A DNA stretch of 64,000 bases from Lederbergia citrea (GCF_018343525.1 NZ_JAGYPH010000003.1:63486-127485), one strand, 5' to 3'; positions 1 through 10,518 are shown, counted from the first letter of the stretch. The notes: generated by a model not told the origin, from the sequence alone. Translations and numbers: made by a program.

Positions 1-39
1 TGAGGGGCTACCCTTAATCAAACGAAATTAATTGGCCAT

Positions 40-2031
40 TTACCGATTTGTTACACTCTTGTTCTTTAAAGCTTCTTCTCCCGCTTCTAATACTTTTAGA
101 ATTCTATCAACATCGTATATACTCCCACGCCAAGTTCCGCCGCTCACCTTTTGCAAAGCAGCCCATAATCTAGTATCATCCGGCAACGCTTCAGCAGGCT
201 TTAAATGATTTTGTGCCCTTTGGCTCAAAATCATGGCTCCTTCTTCAGGGGAAACTGGATGTTCTGAAGTGCCAAGGAAATTCACTTTCCCTTCCAGTCT
301 AATCGTATCAATATTCACTTCTATCACGTCACCATCACGTAGCTTTCCGATCGGTCCATCCGCCAATCCTTCTGGCCCAACATGGCCAATACAGGCGCCC
401 GTCGAAACGCCCGAAAACCGTGCATCCGTAATTAATGTAACATGTTTACCAAAGGATAAATGCTTAAGAGCAGATGTAAGCTGATATGTTTCTTCCATGC
501 CCGTTCCTAGAGGTCCACATCCGGAAACAACCATAATATCCCCTTGCGAGATTTTCCCTTGTCTAATCGCTTCGATTCCATCTCTTTCACTCGTAAAAAC
601 CTTCGCCACACCTTTATGATAAAAAATTCCTTGATCATCGATTTTTTCTTTATCAATCGAAGTTGATTTGATAATTGAACCTTCCGGGGCAATATTTCCG
701 GTTGGGAACGTGATGGTCGATGTTAATCCCTTTTGTTCAGCCTGTTCCTTTGACATAATGACTTCATCTGCAGCAATATGATCAGCCAATTTTAAGCGCT
801 GCTTCATCTTCCTTCGACGATCCGATTGCTCCCACCAATCCAAATTGTCACGCAATGTTTTCCCAGTAACCGTCATCACTTCTTCATTTAATAAACCGAG
901 GTTTCTAAGCTGAAGCATCACTTCTGGAACACCGCCAGCAAGATAAGCACGAATGGTCGGATGATAATCGGGACCATTCGGAAGAACACTTACAAGCCTT
1001 GGTGTTTGGCGATTTACTTTTATCCAATCTTGAACGGTTGGAATTTTGCAGCCAGCCGCATGGGCAATAGCCGGGATATGGAGCAGTAAATTCGTTGATC
1101 CGCCGAAAGCAGCATGAACAACCATTGCATTATGAATGGAAGCATTTGTAACAATATCTTTAGTTGTCATGCGTTCCCTTTCCAATTCGATCACCGCTTT
1201 GGCTGAATTCTTAGCCATTTCTCGCCATATTTCTTGTCCCGATGGGGCTAAAGCCGAATGCGGCAAAGATAAACCGAGCGCTTCACTTACCACTTGAGCC
1301 GTCGCCGCAGTCCCTAAAAACTGACAGCCTCCACCTGGTGTGGCACATGCTCTGCAGCCCATTTCCGCAGCTTCTTCAAGGGTAATTTCATTATTAGAAT
1401 AGCGAGCACCGATCGTCTGAATTTTCCCCGCATCTTCCCCGTATTCAGGGGGTAAAGTGACCCCTCCCGGAATAATCACGGTTGGCAGATCATGCATAGA
1501 CGCTAGGGCTAGCATCATGGCTGGCAACCCTTTATCACATGTAGCGATGCCAATGACTGCCTTTCTTGTTGGCAAAGAACGAATTAAACGGCGATATACG
1601 ATTGCTGCATCATTCCGATAAGGAAAGGAATCGTACATTCCAGTTGTCCCTTGTGATCTTCCGTCGCATGGATCGCTTACATAAGCCGCAAAAGGTATGC
1701 CTCCTGAACGATTAATTTCCATGGCCGCTTCCTTCATTAATTGATCTACTTCCCAGTGACCTGTATGATAACCTAAGGCAATCGGAAATCCGTCACTATC
1801 TTTCATGCCACCTTGTGTACTGAGCAGTAATACTTCCTTGCCCCGAAGTTTAGATGGCGACCAGCCCATCCCGACATTTTGAGAAAGGCCAAATAAATCA
1901 CCACTTGGGGAATGCCGCAGCATCTGGTCTGTCAATGGAAGCTTTCCTTCTGGACCTTTCGCCTTTGTTTGGATATTTTCTATATTATTTGCCTCTGAAT
2001 TTAATAAATCATCTAAAGTGTAGTAAGCCAT
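40..2031 (-). CDS. yjhG: Aldonate (D-xylonate-type) dehydratase, YjhG/YagF family
   Basis: A 663-residue IlvD/Edd-superfamily dehydratase, the length and sequence type of the YjhG/YagF branch rather than of IlvD (about 560). It would dehydrate a pentonate such as D-xylonate to 2-keto-3-deoxy-pentonate in the cytoplasm. Candidate iron-sulfur ligands are Cys122 (DPCDGRSQG), Cys165 ([11 protein letters not shown]) and Cys236 (GGGCQFLG); [10 protein letters not shown] lies in the C-terminal half. ATG is preceded by AGGGAG at 8 nt. It is the last gene of a three-gene minus-strand operon, 13 nt after the FAH-family gene. The family call is strong. The natural substrate (xylonate, arabinonate or another aldonate) is inferred from the neighbours. 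Confidence 0.9.
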   Translation of the reverse strand: MAYYTLDDLLNSEANNIENIQTKAKGPEGKLPLTDQMLRHSPSGDLFGLSQNVGMGWSPSKLRGKEVLLLSTQGGMKDSDGFPIALGYHTGHWEVDQLMKEAAMEINRSGGIPFAAYVSDPCDGRSQGTTGMYDSFPYRNDAAIVYRRLIRSLPTRKAVIGIATCDKGLPAMMLALASMHDLPTVIIPGGVTLPPEYGEDAGKIQTIGARYSNNEITLEEAAEMGCRACATPGGGCQFLGTAATAQVVSEALGLSLPHSALAPSGQEIWREMAKNSAKAVIELERERMTTKDIVTNASIHNAMVVHAAFGGSTNLLLHIPAIAHAAGCKIPTVQDWIKVNRQTPRLVSVLPNGPDYHPTIRAYLAGGVPEVMLQLRNLGLLNEEVMTVTGKTLRDNLDWWEQSDRRRKMKQRLKLADHIAADEVIMSKEQAEQKGLTSTITFPTGNIAPEGSIIKSTSIDKEKIDDQGIFYHKGVAKVFTSERDGIEAIRQGKISQGDIMVVSGCGPLGTGMEETYQLTSALKHLSFGKHVTLITDARFSGVSTGACIGHVGPEGLADGPIGKLRDGDVIEVNIDTIRLEGKVNFLGTSEHPVSPEEGAMILSQRAQNHLKPAEALPDDTRLWAALQKVSGGTWRGSIYDVDRILKVLEAGEEALKNKSVTNR

Positions 2032-2044
2032 CGCATAGTCTCCC

Positions 2045-2929
2045 TTAAACTGCCGCTTGGTTTTTGACAGGATTACTTAACAGGCCAATGCCGGGAATTT
2101 CAATTTCTACCAAGTCCCCTTCATTTAAGGTAAAGTCATTTGGTGGAACAATACATGTCCCTGTCAGCAATATCGTTCCAGGAAAAACTTCATTATCCCT
2201 GATTAAAAAGTCTACTAATTCTTCATATTTTCTTTTTAATTGGGAAGTATTTGCACTTTCTTCAAATACCTTTTTCTCTCCTCTGAATATTCTGCAAATA
2301 ATTTCAAAATTATATGGATCTTCGACCGTTTCCGCTAAGAGAATCGCGGGACCAATAGAACAAGAGTGCTTCCATATTTTTGCCTGTGGTAAATATAGTG
2401 GATTTTCTCCTTCAATATCCCTGCTGCTCATATCATTTCCGATTGTATATCCAACGATTTTTCCTTGTTTATCAATGACCAACCCTAACTCTGGTTCAGG
2501 TATTTGCCAATTGGAGTCTGAACGCAAAAATAACGGATCATTGGGACCAATCGTTCTGCGATCGGTTGATTTCAGAAAAATTTCCGGGCGTTCCGCTTCA
2601 TACACCTTATCGTAATAGGATTCGGCATCTTCACTGCCTTGCGATTCATAATTTCTCGCTTTTTTACTTTTTAAATAGGTCACGCCACTCGCCCAAACTT
2701 CATAGGCGTTAACTGGCAGCTGTAGCGACAATTCCTCTAATGATTGATCCAAAGGCGAGGTACCTTCAATTGCTTCATTGACGATGGCAAGGCAGCTTTT
2801 CCCGTCATCTTCACTTTTCTGTAAAAGTTCTAGAAAATTGCGAAAAGGCAAAAGGAAAATCTTCGCATCATTTGTAACCGCCGCCAATTGAGCAGTCCCC
2901 GTATTTGAAATAAAACGAATGATTCTCAT
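2045..2929 (-). CDS. FAH-family 2-keto-3-deoxy-pentonate dehydratase
   Basis: Fumarylacetoacetate hydrolase-fold protein of 294 residues. The metal-binding part has PEPELGLVI, the [10 protein letters not shown] stretch and the [13 protein letters not shown] region near the C-terminus. FAH proteins beside a pentonate dehydratase and a semialdehyde dehydrogenase are known 2-keto-3-deoxy-pentonate dehydratases giving 2-oxoglutarate semialdehyde, so that role is inferred from context. The open frame extends upstream to 3019, but ATG 2929 (MRIIRFISN) has GGAGA about 8 nt before it, whereas the longer version would start with an atypical leader close to the previous gene's end. Alternative role: another acyl- or keto-acid hydrolase of the fold. 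Confidence 0.83.
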   Translation of the reverse strand: MRIIRFISNTGTAQLAAVTNDAKIFLLPFRNFLELLQKSEDDGKSCLAIVNEAIEGTSPLDQSLEELSLQLPVNAYEVWASGVTYLKSKKARNYESQGSEDAESYYDKVYEAERPEIFLKSTDRRTIGPNDPLFLRSDSNWQIPEPELGLVIDKQGKIVGYTIGNDMSSRDIEGENPLYLPQAKIWKHSCSIGPAILLAETVEDPYNFEIICRIFRGEKKVFEESANTSQLKRKYEELVDFLIRDNEVFPGTILLTGTCIVPPNDFTLNEGDLVEIEIPGIGLLSNPVKNQAAV

Positions 2930-3005
2930 CGAATAATCTCCTATCAATATATTATTTGAGAAAAAGCATTCGTAACGAAACCGCGCCGAATGCTCATATT
3001 TAAAA

Positions 3006-4451
3006 TTATCCTTTAACAAATACTGTTTTTATAGACGTATAAAACTCAATAGCTGCTTCTCCTTGTTCCCGAGAATGAGAACTGGATTGTTTCATCCCGC
3101 CAAATGGAGCTTGGAGTTCCACACCGGCTGTTTCAGCGTTAATCCTGACAAGGCCCGCATCCACCTGATCAATAAACTTCAGCATTGCCCCAATATTTTC
3201 CGTATAAATAGATGCACTCAACCCAAATGGTGTATCATTTGCGAGATTGAAAGCTTCTTCAATATCATTAAACGAAATGAGCGCAATAACTGGGCCAAAA
3301 ATTTCCTCTTGAGCAATCTGCATCCCACTATCTACTTCGTCAAAAATAGTAGGCTCTACATAAAATCCTTGATTATATGCTGAACCTTCCAATCTATTAC
3401 CACCGTAAATAAGCTTTGCACCTTCTGATTTTCCTTTTTCGATATAGGAAAGCACGGTATCCATTTGCGCCTTAGAAGAACATGGCCCCATCCAAATTCC
3501 TTCTTCTAAGCCGTTTCCAATCTTTATATCTTGTAAGGCTGAAATGAGTTTATCAGTAAACGCTTGTTTAATGCTGCTATGTACAAGGACCCTGCTCGTT
3601 GCCGTACATTTTTGTCCAGTTGAACGAAACGCACCGCTGATTGTGCCTTCAACAGCTTTGTCCAAATCCGCATCTGAGGCGATAATAACCGGATTTTTCC
3701 CGCCCATTTCAAGCTGAAATTTCGCTCCTCTTTCGACTGCGCCCTTCGCAATTCCTTTACCCACAACATCAGATCCAGTAAAAGATATGCCGTTAATCCC
3801 TTGATGGTTCACGATTCCTTCCCCAATCACGCTACCGGAGCCCGTCATCATGTTCACAACACCTTTTGGCAGACCAGCGTCATGGAAGCACTCAATCACT
3901 TTTGCTGCGGTGATTGCGGTCTCTGACGCAGGTTTAATCACAACTGTGTTCCCGTAAATTAATGCAGGAGCCATTTTCCAAATTGGAATGGCAACTGGAA
4001 AATTCCATGGTGTAATGATGCCTACCACTCCCAAGGGCACTCGCTTCGTAAACATAAATGCTTCACTATCAGTAGAGGGGATCACGTCTCCAACCTTTCG
4101 CATTCCTTCGCCAGCATAATAACGTAAAATGGCTACACCTCTGGCAGTTTCACCCTTTGCCTCTGGTAAGGTTTTACCCATTTCCTTCGTCATCGTTGTG
4201 GCAATATCATTCAATCGTTCTTCTATGATATTGGCGGCTTTATATAAATAATCCCCTCTTGCCGCACCCGAAAGCCTGCTCCATTCAATTCTTGCTTCTG
4301 AAGCTGCTTGCACTGCTTCGTCAAGGTCCTCCAATGAAGAAACTGGGGATTTCCCGACTATTTCTTGAGTAGCGGGATTAATAATATCTCTCGTTTTTCC
4401 TGATGCAGCCGCCTTCCATTCTCCAGCAACATAATTTGAATACGTTTCCAT
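3006..4451 (-). CDS. 2-oxoglutarate semialdehyde dehydrogenase (ALDH family)
   Basis: A 481-residue NAD(P)-dependent aldehyde dehydrogenase. Visible are the TPWNFP motif with Asn150, the cofactor lysine in VIKPASE (Lys173), FTGS, the general base Glu248 in LEMGGKNP and the catalytic Cys282 in GQKC. Length and motif spacing fit the group that oxidises 2-oxoglutarate semialdehyde to 2-oxoglutarate in xylose, arabinose and glucarate breakdown. It is the first gene of the operon, with ATG preceded by AGGAGG. With the two genes after it, it completes a route from a C5 sugar acid to the TCA cycle. The ALDH identity is certain; substrate is inferred from the operon. Confidence 0.88.
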   Translation of the reverse strand: METYSNYVAGEWKAAASGKTRDIINPATQEIVGKSPVSSLEDLDEAVQAASEARIEWSRLSGAARGDYLYKAANIIEERLNDIATTMTKEMGKTLPEAKGETARGVAILRYYAGEGMRKVGDVIPSTDSEAFMFTKRVPLGVVGIITPWNFPVAIPIWKMAPALIYGNTVVIKPASETAITAAKVIECFHDAGLPKGVVNMMTGSGSVIGEGIVNHQGINGISFTGSDVVGKGIAKGAVERGAKFQLEMGGKNPVIIASDADLDKAVEGTISGAFRSTGQKCTATSRVLVHSSIKQAFTDKLISALQDIKIGNGLEEGIWMGPCSSKAQMDTVLSYIEKGKSEGAKLIYGGNRLEGSAYNQGFYVEPTIFDEVDSGMQIAQEEIFGPVIALISFNDIEEAFNLANDTPFGLSASIYTENIGAMLKFIDQVDAGLVRINAETAGVELQAPFGGMKQSSSHSREQGEAAIEFYTSIKTVFVKG

Positions 4452-4566
4452 TTCCTCTATTCCTCCTTACAAAATAGCAAAATATCTTTTCTATTATGAC
4501 AGTTCTCTACCATGTCAGTATATTTCGACAAATAATCAGTATTACCTTCTTTTATTTTATTAATAA

Positions 4567-4608
4567 GTGTCTGTCCCCCATCGCTTTAAAGCGATGGGGG
4601 ACAGACAC
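4567..4608. repeat. Perfect 42-bp palindrome (REP-like)
   Basis: Two 21-nt arms that are exact reverse complements with no loop, beginning GTGTCTGTCCCCC and ending GGGGGACAGACAC. It lies between two divergent genes. The end sequence resembles the GTGCCTGTCAC core of the dispersed elements at 26811, 27311, 27633, 32543 and 36261. Confidence 0.85.
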
Positions 4609-4716
4609 CACATTGAAAATTCAACTTTTTTCCTTTATAATGGGTATATAGTATTACGTTTCCACTTTCTTATCTTGTTCACTTTTTCACATAAATTAAT
4701 TAGAGGTGAAGCTATT

Positions 4717-6330
4717 TTGTTTGCTGATGATCGGTTTCGCGGTTACCAACCCGCGAGTCTGCGCAAAGACTTCATTTCTGGGATCACCGTCGGTATTGTA
4801 GCCATTCCTCTTGGGATGGCTTTTGCCATCGCGTCAGGTGTGAAGCCTGAATATGGAATATATACGACGATTATCGCTGGATTGATTGTTGCTTTGCTTG
4901 GGGGCTCCCGCTTTCAGATTGCCGGACCAACGGGGGCATTTATTCCTATTTTACTCGCCGTTGTACTTCAATACGGATATGAAAATTTACTAATTGCCGG
5001 GTTTATGGCGGGGATTCTGCTTGTAATCATGGGGATTTTTAAGCTTGGAAGCCTGATCCATTATATTCCTAGATCGGTAACGATCGGATTTACAACTGGG
5101 ATTGCCGTGATCATTTTTACAGGTCAGCTCGGAAATTTCCTCGGTCTATCTGAACTTGATAAAAAGGAATATTTCCACCAAAATATGCTGGAAATCTTCA
5201 GGCATATAACGCAAATCAATGGATACAGCATCCTTACTGCCGTAATTGGGCTGGTTGTGATTATTTTAGTGACGCGCTTTGTTCCGCGCGTGCCTGTTTT
5301 GCTCGTGGCGCTCATTATTCCTACCGTGATTGCAGTTTTGTTCTTTCCAAATAAGATTGATACGATTGGCACCGTTTTTGGTGAAATTCCACAATCCTTG
5401 CCTGAATTTCGATTTCCCGATATTACGTTCGCTAAAATCGGAGAGCTTTGGTCGGCTGCTCTCGTCATTGCTGCATTAGGCGCAATCGAATCGCTCTTAT
5501 CAGCTGTCGTCGCAGACGGAATGACAGGTAAAAGGCATCATTCCAATAAAGAATTATTCGGCCAGGGGCTAGCGAACATTATCACGCCGCTTTTCGGTGG
5601 AATTCCCGCTACAGGAGCAATTGCCAGAACAGCGACAAACATCAGATCAGGTGCAGTCAGTCCGTTATCAGGTGTTATTCATAGTGTTTTTGTGTTAGTG
5701 ACATTACTTCTTTTAGCTCCATATGCTTCCCATATTCCTCTAGCTGCTATGGCTCCGCTTCTTATGTTCGTCGCTTGGAATATGAGTGAGTACAAGGCTT
5801 TCGGTCATATTTTAAAATTAAAAACAAGTGACTCTCTCGTCCTTCTCACAACTTTCGCACTCACCGTTTTCGTGGATTTGACGGTTGCTGTACAAGCAGG
5901 GTTGCTTCTAGCCGTTCTTTCTTTTATTAAAAAGAAAAGCGAATCGCTTCAATTCGATCATAGGAAATTAGATTTAACCGCCCATTTGGGCTATCGAACA
6001 TTTGCTGTGAAAGGTCCGTTATTCTTTGGAACAGCGCAAGCATTCGAGCATTCACTTCATTCAACATTACAACGTGCTCCGAATGTGATCATCTTAAATA
6101 TGAGCGAAGTATCAATGATCGATGCAACTGGCGAAGAAAAACTTGCCTCCTTTATCGACGGGGTGAAAAAAAATGGCGGAAAAGTAATGATCGCTGGTTT
6201 GCCAGATTGGGGAGTAGATTTATTTAAAAAAAGCGGACTTTACGAAACGCTTGGTCCGTCCTCCTTTTTCCCAGACGAAGAAAGTGCGATTGGATCAGTT
6301 ACACGTCTAGACCAAACAGCAGGGGATTAA
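4717..6330 (+). CDS. SulP-family anion permease with STAS domain
   Basis: A 537-residue SulP/SLC26 transporter. The N-terminal DFISGITVGIVAIPLGMAFA segment and IAGPTGAF are diagnostic, followed by about ten more hydrophobic segments and a C-terminal cytoplasmic STAS domain (from about residue 430; NMSEVSMIDATG). Such proteins import sulfate, bicarbonate or other anions. The open frame reaches back to 4567, but that stretch would run through the 42-bp palindrome; TTG 4717 has GAGGTG 8 nt upstream and puts the protein start where the family normally starts. The substrate cannot be read from sequence; sulfate would suit the sulfur island downstream, bicarbonate is the alternative. Confidence 0.87.
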   Translation: MFADDRFRGYQPASLRKDFISGITVGIVAIPLGMAFAIASGVKPEYGIYTTIIAGLIVALLGGSRFQIAGPTGAFIPILLAVVLQYGYENLLIAGFMAGILLVIMGIFKLGSLIHYIPRSVTIGFTTGIAVIIFTGQLGNFLGLSELDKKEYFHQNMLEIFRHITQINGYSILTAVIGLVVIILVTRFVPRVPVLLVALIIPTVIAVLFFPNKIDTIGTVFGEIPQSLPEFRFPDITFAKIGELWSAALVIAALGAIESLLSAVVADGMTGKRHHSNKELFGQGLANIITPLFGGIPATGAIARTATNIRSGAVSPLSGVIHSVFVLVTLLLLAPYASHIPLAAMAPLLMFVAWNMSEYKAFGHILKLKTSDSLVLLTTFALTVFVDLTVAVQAGLLLAVLSFIKKKSESLQFDHRKLDLTAHLGYRTFAVKGPLFFGTAQAFEHSLHSTLQRAPNVIILNMSEVSMIDATGEEKLASFIDGVKKNGGKVMIAGLPDWGVDLFKKSGLYETLGPSSFFPDEESAIGSVTRLDQTAGD

Positions 6331-6343
6331 CCCCTGTTTTTTT
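6320..6343 (+). terminator. Rho-independent terminator after SulP gene
   Basis: Stem CAGGGG / CCCCTG with a five-base loop that includes the stop codon, followed by seven T. Confidence 0.88.
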
Positions 6344-6405
6344 ATTGGCATCCAGTCTTTATATCCATTATGATGAAATTAACGTCTGGGGAAACGAGGA
6401 ATATT

Positions 6406-8541
6406 ATGAAAAACCTTGCTTTATTTACATATAAATACCGAAAATTCGTCCTTGCTTTTTGGACAGTGCTTGTCCTTTTTTTTGGCTTTTTTGCATTGAA
6501 ACTCCCTTCTGTACTCAATGGAAGCGGGTTTGAATATGAAGGTTCTTATCAAGAAGTGCAAAACATTATGCAATCCGATTTCGATATACCTGCAACTTCG
6601 ATGATTTTACTGTTTGAAAAAGACAAAGAGGCTGCTGATAATGATTTCACCGCTTATATGAATGACACGCTTAGCAATGTTGAAAAAGTGAAAGACACCC
6701 ATGTGTATCGTCCGCCTTCGAGTATAAAAGATAATCGATCGTATGCCGTTCTTTCCTTTGATGGAACCGATGATAAGAGAGCTGAAAACATTAAAGAAAT
6801 CCGTTCTAAACTAAGTGATACTAAGTTATTTTCTGTCGGTCTGACAGGCGGATCCGTCATTGCTGAAGATATGAACCAAGCTTCTCAAGACGATTTGGTT
6901 CGAGCTGAGTTAATCGGAATCCCGATTGCGATTATCGTGCTTTTACTTGCATTTCGTGGGGTTATTGCTGCCCTCATCCCGCTCGTTACTGGATTTGTCA
7001 GCGTCATTATCGCGATGGGTCTGCTTTATTTTACCGGACAAAAAATAGATTTATCGATTTTCGTCTTGAATACAGCTCCGATGATCGGCCTGGCACTTGG
7101 AATTGATTTTGCCCTTTTATTCGTCAACCGGTTCCGCGAAGAATTGAGCCCGGCGGAGATTAAAGATGCCACAGTCAAAACCGTTCTCACATCGGGAAGA
7201 GCGATTATTTTCTCCGGATTTTGCGTGCTGCTTGGTTTAGTAGGCATGTTATTTATTCAAGTAGGCATTTTCCAGGCGGTTGCCCTTGGCGGTGTTGCTG
7301 TTGTGTTCACATCCGTTCTCGCTGCAATCACCTTTTTGCCCGCATTATTATCCGTCTTAGGCCCACATATTAATAAATGGACAATTTTGAAGACGAATGA
7401 AAAACAAATGAGCGGCTGGCATAAATTTGCGGCATTTGTCATGAAACGACCAGTGATTATGGCTATTCTTGCCATCGTCTTACTGATTACTGGTGCACTT
7501 CCTGTTGCTCATATGAAACTTGCCATTCCGGAAGCCAATGCTCTTCCAACTTCATATGAATCACGAACTACTTTTGAAAAATATGAAGCAACATTTGCAG
7601 AAAAGGATATCACTACTGTTCCTCTAATCGCTAAAGCAACTGAGGATATGACGGAAGCTAGAGCCCTTGAAAAGTTGGAAGATCTCATACTAACATTAAA
7701 GAATGATCCACTCGTCTCTGATGTGGAATCTATTTTTTCTGCAACAGAAATGACAGCGGAGCAATTAACCGGTGCACTCCACGTACCCGAAATGAAAGCC
7801 CAGCTTGAACCCGCTTTCGAACAGCTGACAAACGGGCAGCAGGCAATACTTCAAGTAAGTTTACGTGCGGACGGTTCTTCTGATAAAGCGAAGGATTGGG
7901 TAAGAGATTGGGAAAATAAACAATCTGCCTTGAACGTAAAAGTCGGAGGCCAACCGAAATTCCAGCAAGAAATTTTCGATGAAATTTATAATAAAATTTG
8001 GTATAGCTTGGCGTTTATTTTAATTTCAACATATATCGTGCTATTTTTTGCCTTCAGGTCCGTCTTAATTCCATTGAAAGCCATATTAATGAATGTGATC
8101 AGCTTAAGTTGTACATTTGGGATTGTCGTTTGGCTATTCCAAGGCGGGCATCTCGGGAGTGTGCCATCAGATATCGCATTAATGATTCCTATTTTTGCGT
8201 TCAGCATCGTCTTTGGATTAAGTATGGACTATGAAGTATTCTTGATATCGCGGATTTATGAAATTTATCAAGAAACCGGCGATAATGATAAGGCAACTTT
8301 GCAAGGCTTAATTTCTACTAGTAAAATCATCACATCCGCTGCGGCAATTATGATTGTAATTACTGGAGCATTCGCATTTACTGGGATCGTTCCCGTTCAG
8401 CAAATGGGCGTGACTGTCGCATTGGCGATTTTTATCGATGCAACCATTGTTCGAATGGTTCTCGTTCCTTCATTAATGAAGCTGCTCGGAGATTTGAACT
8501 GGTGGTCGCCTCTTCGGAAACGGAAAATCGTACGTGGGTAA
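6406..8541 (+). CDS. MMPL/RND-family exporter (YdfJ-like)
   Basis: A 711-residue membrane protein with two MMPL modules. Each has one helix, a roughly 150-residue extracellular domain and a block of five helices. NTAPMIGLALGIDFALLFVNRF in the first half and PIFAFSIVFGLSMDYEVFLISR in the second are the paired motifs with the acidic residues of the proton path. Length and layout match B. subtilis YdfJ-type proteins, thought to export lipids or drugs. ATG 6406 (MKNLALFTYKYRK) is preferred over ATG 6370 because GAGGA lies 5 nt before it and the upstream ATG has no ribosome site. It follows the SulP gene after a terminator, so it is probably transcribed separately. Confidence 0.87.
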   Translation: MKNLALFTYKYRKFVLAFWTVLVLFFGFFALKLPSVLNGSGFEYEGSYQEVQNIMQSDFDIPATSMILLFEKDKEAADNDFTAYMNDTLSNVEKVKDTHVYRPPSSIKDNRSYAVLSFDGTDDKRAENIKEIRSKLSDTKLFSVGLTGGSVIAEDMNQASQDDLVRAELIGIPIAIIVLLLAFRGVIAALIPLVTGFVSVIIAMGLLYFTGQKIDLSIFVLNTAPMIGLALGIDFALLFVNRFREELSPAEIKDATVKTVLTSGRAIIFSGFCVLLGLVGMLFIQVGIFQAVALGGVAVVFTSVLAAITFLPALLSVLGPHINKWTILKTNEKQMSGWHKFAAFVMKRPVIMAILAIVLLITGALPVAHMKLAIPEANALPTSYESRTTFEKYEATFAEKDITTVPLIAKATEDMTEARALEKLEDLILTLKNDPLVSDVESIFSATEMTAEQLTGALHVPEMKAQLEPAFEQLTNGQQAILQVSLRADGSSDKAKDWVRDWENKQSALNVKVGGQPKFQQEIFDEIYNKIWYSLAFILISTYIVLFFAFRSVLIPLKAILMNVISLSCTFGIVVWLFQGGHLGSVPSDIALMIPIFAFSIVFGLSMDYEVFLISRIYEIYQETGDNDKATLQGLISTSKIITSAAAIMIVITGAFAFTGIVPVQQMGVTVALAIFIDATIVRMVLVPSLMKLLGDLNWWSPLRKRKIVRG

Positions 8542-8545
8542 CAAG

Positions 8546-8575
8546 AAAAAGCTGTCTCGTTTGAGGCAGCTTTTT
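8546..8575 (+). terminator. Terminator after MMPL exporter gene
   Basis: AAAAAGCTGTCTC and GAGGCAGCTTTTT form a 13-bp stem with one G-U pair and a four-base loop, followed by a T run. Confidence 0.9.
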
Positions 8576-8612
8576 CACTTGGTTTGACAATGTCTATTTT
8601 ACTTCAGGTATT

Positions 8613-9009
8613 GGGTAATCGAGTGCAGTCCTTTTACCCTGAACGAACTTTTTTCTTCTTCAAGGGTAATCGAAAGGATCTCCTTTTACCATGAACGTGT
8701 TTTTTTCATCTTCACGGGCAATCGAAAGGCTTTCCTTTTACCATGAACGAGTTTTTTTCATCTTCACGGGTAATCGAGTGCAGTCCTTTTCCCCCGAACG
8801 AACTTTTTTCTTCTTCACGGGTAATCGAAAGGATCTCCTTTTACCATGAATAAGTTTTTTTCATCTTCACGGGTAATTGAAAGGCTTTCCTTTTACCATG
8901 AACAAGTTTTTTACATCTTCACGGGCAATCGACAGGCTTTCCTTTTACCACGAACGAGTTTTTTTCATCTTCATGGGCAATCGAAATGCTTTCCTTTTAC
9001 CATGAACTA
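8613..9009. repeat. 52-bp tandem repeat array with 155-bp higher-order unit
   Basis: Eight direct units begin with GGGTAATCGA or GGGCAATCGA at 8613, 8664, 8716, 8768, 8819, 8871, 8923 and 8975, so spacing is 51 or 52 bp. The last is cut after about 35 nt at the end of the following gene. Units share CCTTTTACC and a run of T before TCTTCAC. Three variants occur in the order A-B-C-A-B-C-C-C: A has GAGTGCAGTCC, B has AAAGGATCTCC, C has GGCTTTCC. The array fills the space between two convergent genes and has no supported reading frame. Confidence 0.9.
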
Positions 9010-9012
9010 TAA

Positions 9013-10392
9013 TTAGACCGTCACTAGAGATCGGTGGTGTTTTTTTCCTGGATGATGAGATGGGAGTTGATCTCCCTTACCAAATAGATTGTCGCGCAAT
9101 GATGTACCTTCGTAGTCGATGGGAACTCGGCCCCTTTCTTGTAAAACAGGAACGACCATTTCAACAAAATCTTTAAATGTTCCTGGTGCCACGGCATAGG
9201 CAAGGTTAAACCCATCTACTCCCGCTTCATCCACCCATAATTCCAGTAAATCAGCAACTTGTTCAGGTGATCCAACCATCGCTGTACCCATACCGCCAAT
9301 CCCAATTGAGTGAGCGATTTCGCGGATCGTCCATTGGCGATCGGGATCAATCTTCGTATAATTTTCTAAGGTTGAACGAATCGCATCGTTTTCAATGTAT
9401 TCCAATGTAGAGTCCGGATCTAAGCCTGATAAATCGACACCGGTCCATCCCCCAAATAGAGCAAGCGCTCCTTCATAGCTGATATGCCTTTTATAATCTT
9501 CATATTTTTCCCATGCTTCTTCTTCTGTTCTGCCAACCACTGGTGTAACCAGCGTTAAGATTTTTAATTCTTTCGGATCCCTTCCAACTTTGATTGCATC
9601 ATTACGTATCTTCTCAACCGTCGTTTTTGCCGCATTTAGTGTCGGTGAGCCGATAAAAACAAGTTCGGCATTTTTCGCCGCAAATGCTCGCCCTTTTGTT
9701 GATGCACCCGCTTGAAAAAGAACCGGTGTCCGCTGTGGCGAAGGCTCCGTTAAATGTGCACCGGGAACTTTGAAATATTTCCCTTCATGGTTAATATCAT
9801 GGACTTTTTCTGGGTCAGCAAAAATTCCGTTTTCCTTATCCACTTTGACCGCGTCATCTTCCCAGCTGCCTTCCCAAAGCTTATAGCAAACTTCTAAGTA
9901 TTCATTCGCAATATCATATCGTTCATCATGATTGACTTGATCATCAAGTCCCATATTCACTGCGGCACTTTTCAAATAAGACGTCACAATATTCCAGCCT
10001 ACTCGGCCTTTTGTTAAATGATCAAGCGTTGATATTCTTCTAGCAAATGTGTATGGATGTTCATGGCTGACGGAAGCTGTCACTCCAAAGCCAAGATGTT
10101 TTGTTACAGCGGACATGAGTGGAACAACAAGCAAAGGATCATTGACTGGTGATTGTGTTCCGTTGCGAACAGCCGCATCCCTTGACCCGTTATAAACATC
10201 GTATGTCCCTAATACATCTGCAAGAAACATCGCATCAAAACGGCCTTTCTCCAGAATTTTGGCTAGTTCAATCCAATACTCACTATCTTTATATTGATGT
10301 GATCGGTCTTCTGGGTGTGTCCAAAGACCAGGTGATTGGTGCCCGACACAATTCATCTCAAATGCATTTAAGTAAATTCGCTTTTTTCCCAT
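9013..10392 (-). CDS. NtaA/SnaA/DszA-family FMN-dependent monooxygenase (copy 1)
   Basis: A 459-residue luciferase-like flavin monooxygenase. Family signatures are NQSPGLWTHPEDRSH-type N-terminus (here HQSPGLWTHPEDRS), DLTKGRVGWNIVTSYL, EPSPQRTPVLFQAG and the C-terminal HPGKKHHRS. Relatives use reduced FMN to open dibenzothiophene sulfone, nitrilotriacetate or other sulfur and nitrogen compounds. ATG has GGGAGGT at good spacing. It stands alone behind its own SAM riboswitch (10457-10626), which ties it to sulfur supply. A clear paralogue lies at 14136. An organosulfur substrate is inferred; the exact compound is unknown, and the flavin reductase partner is not in the window. Confidence 0.88.
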   Translation of the reverse strand: MGKKRIYLNAFEMNCVGHQSPGLWTHPEDRSHQYKDSEYWIELAKILEKGRFDAMFLADVLGTYDVYNGSRDAAVRNGTQSPVNDPLLVVPLMSAVTKHLGFGVTASVSHEHPYTFARRISTLDHLTKGRVGWNIVTSYLKSAAVNMGLDDQVNHDERYDIANEYLEVCYKLWEGSWEDDAVKVDKENGIFADPEKVHDINHEGKYFKVPGAHLTEPSPQRTPVLFQAGASTKGRAFAAKNAELVFIGSPTLNAAKTTVEKIRNDAIKVGRDPKELKILTLVTPVVGRTEEEAWEKYEDYKRHISYEGALALFGGWTGVDLSGLDPDSTLEYIENDAIRSTLENYTKIDPDRQWTIREIAHSIGIGGMGTAMVGSPEQVADLLELWVDEAGVDGFNLAYAVAPGTFKDFVEMVVPVLQERGRVPIDYEGTSLRDNLFGKGDQLPSHHPGKKHHRSLVTV

Positions 10393-10456
10393 CTTTCATT
10401 ACCTCCCTAAAATGTTAAATCAGCTAATATGCGTTTTCCTTATATCGATATAAAAC

Positions 10457-10492
10457 AAAAAGCCCTTCTCTCAATAAAGATGAGAGAAGGGC
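10457..10492 (-). terminator. SAM-riboswitch terminator upstream of monooxygenase copy 1
   Basis: On the minus strand GCCCTTCTCTCA pairs with TGAGAGAAGGGC and is followed by T's. The 5' arm's TCTCATC can instead pair with GATGAGA of the aptamer's P1 helix, giving the antiterminator. Confidence 0.92.
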
Positions 10493-10518
10493 AGTATATA
10501 CATACGTCCTTACAGCAG

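Noticed and set aside
40..2031. IlvD (branched-chain amino-acid biosynthesis)
   Set aside because: About 100 residues longer than IlvD, of the YjhG type, and in an operon of sugar-acid degradation with no ilv genes nearby.
4497..4517. TGACA...TGTCA dyad upstream of the ALDH gene as an operator
   Set aside because: Only the five outer bases match and no regulator gene is present; too weak to list.
8613..9009. CRISPR array in the region of regular repeats
   Set aside because: Repeats are contiguous 52-bp units with graded variants, not identical repeats separated by unique spacers, and no cas gene is present.
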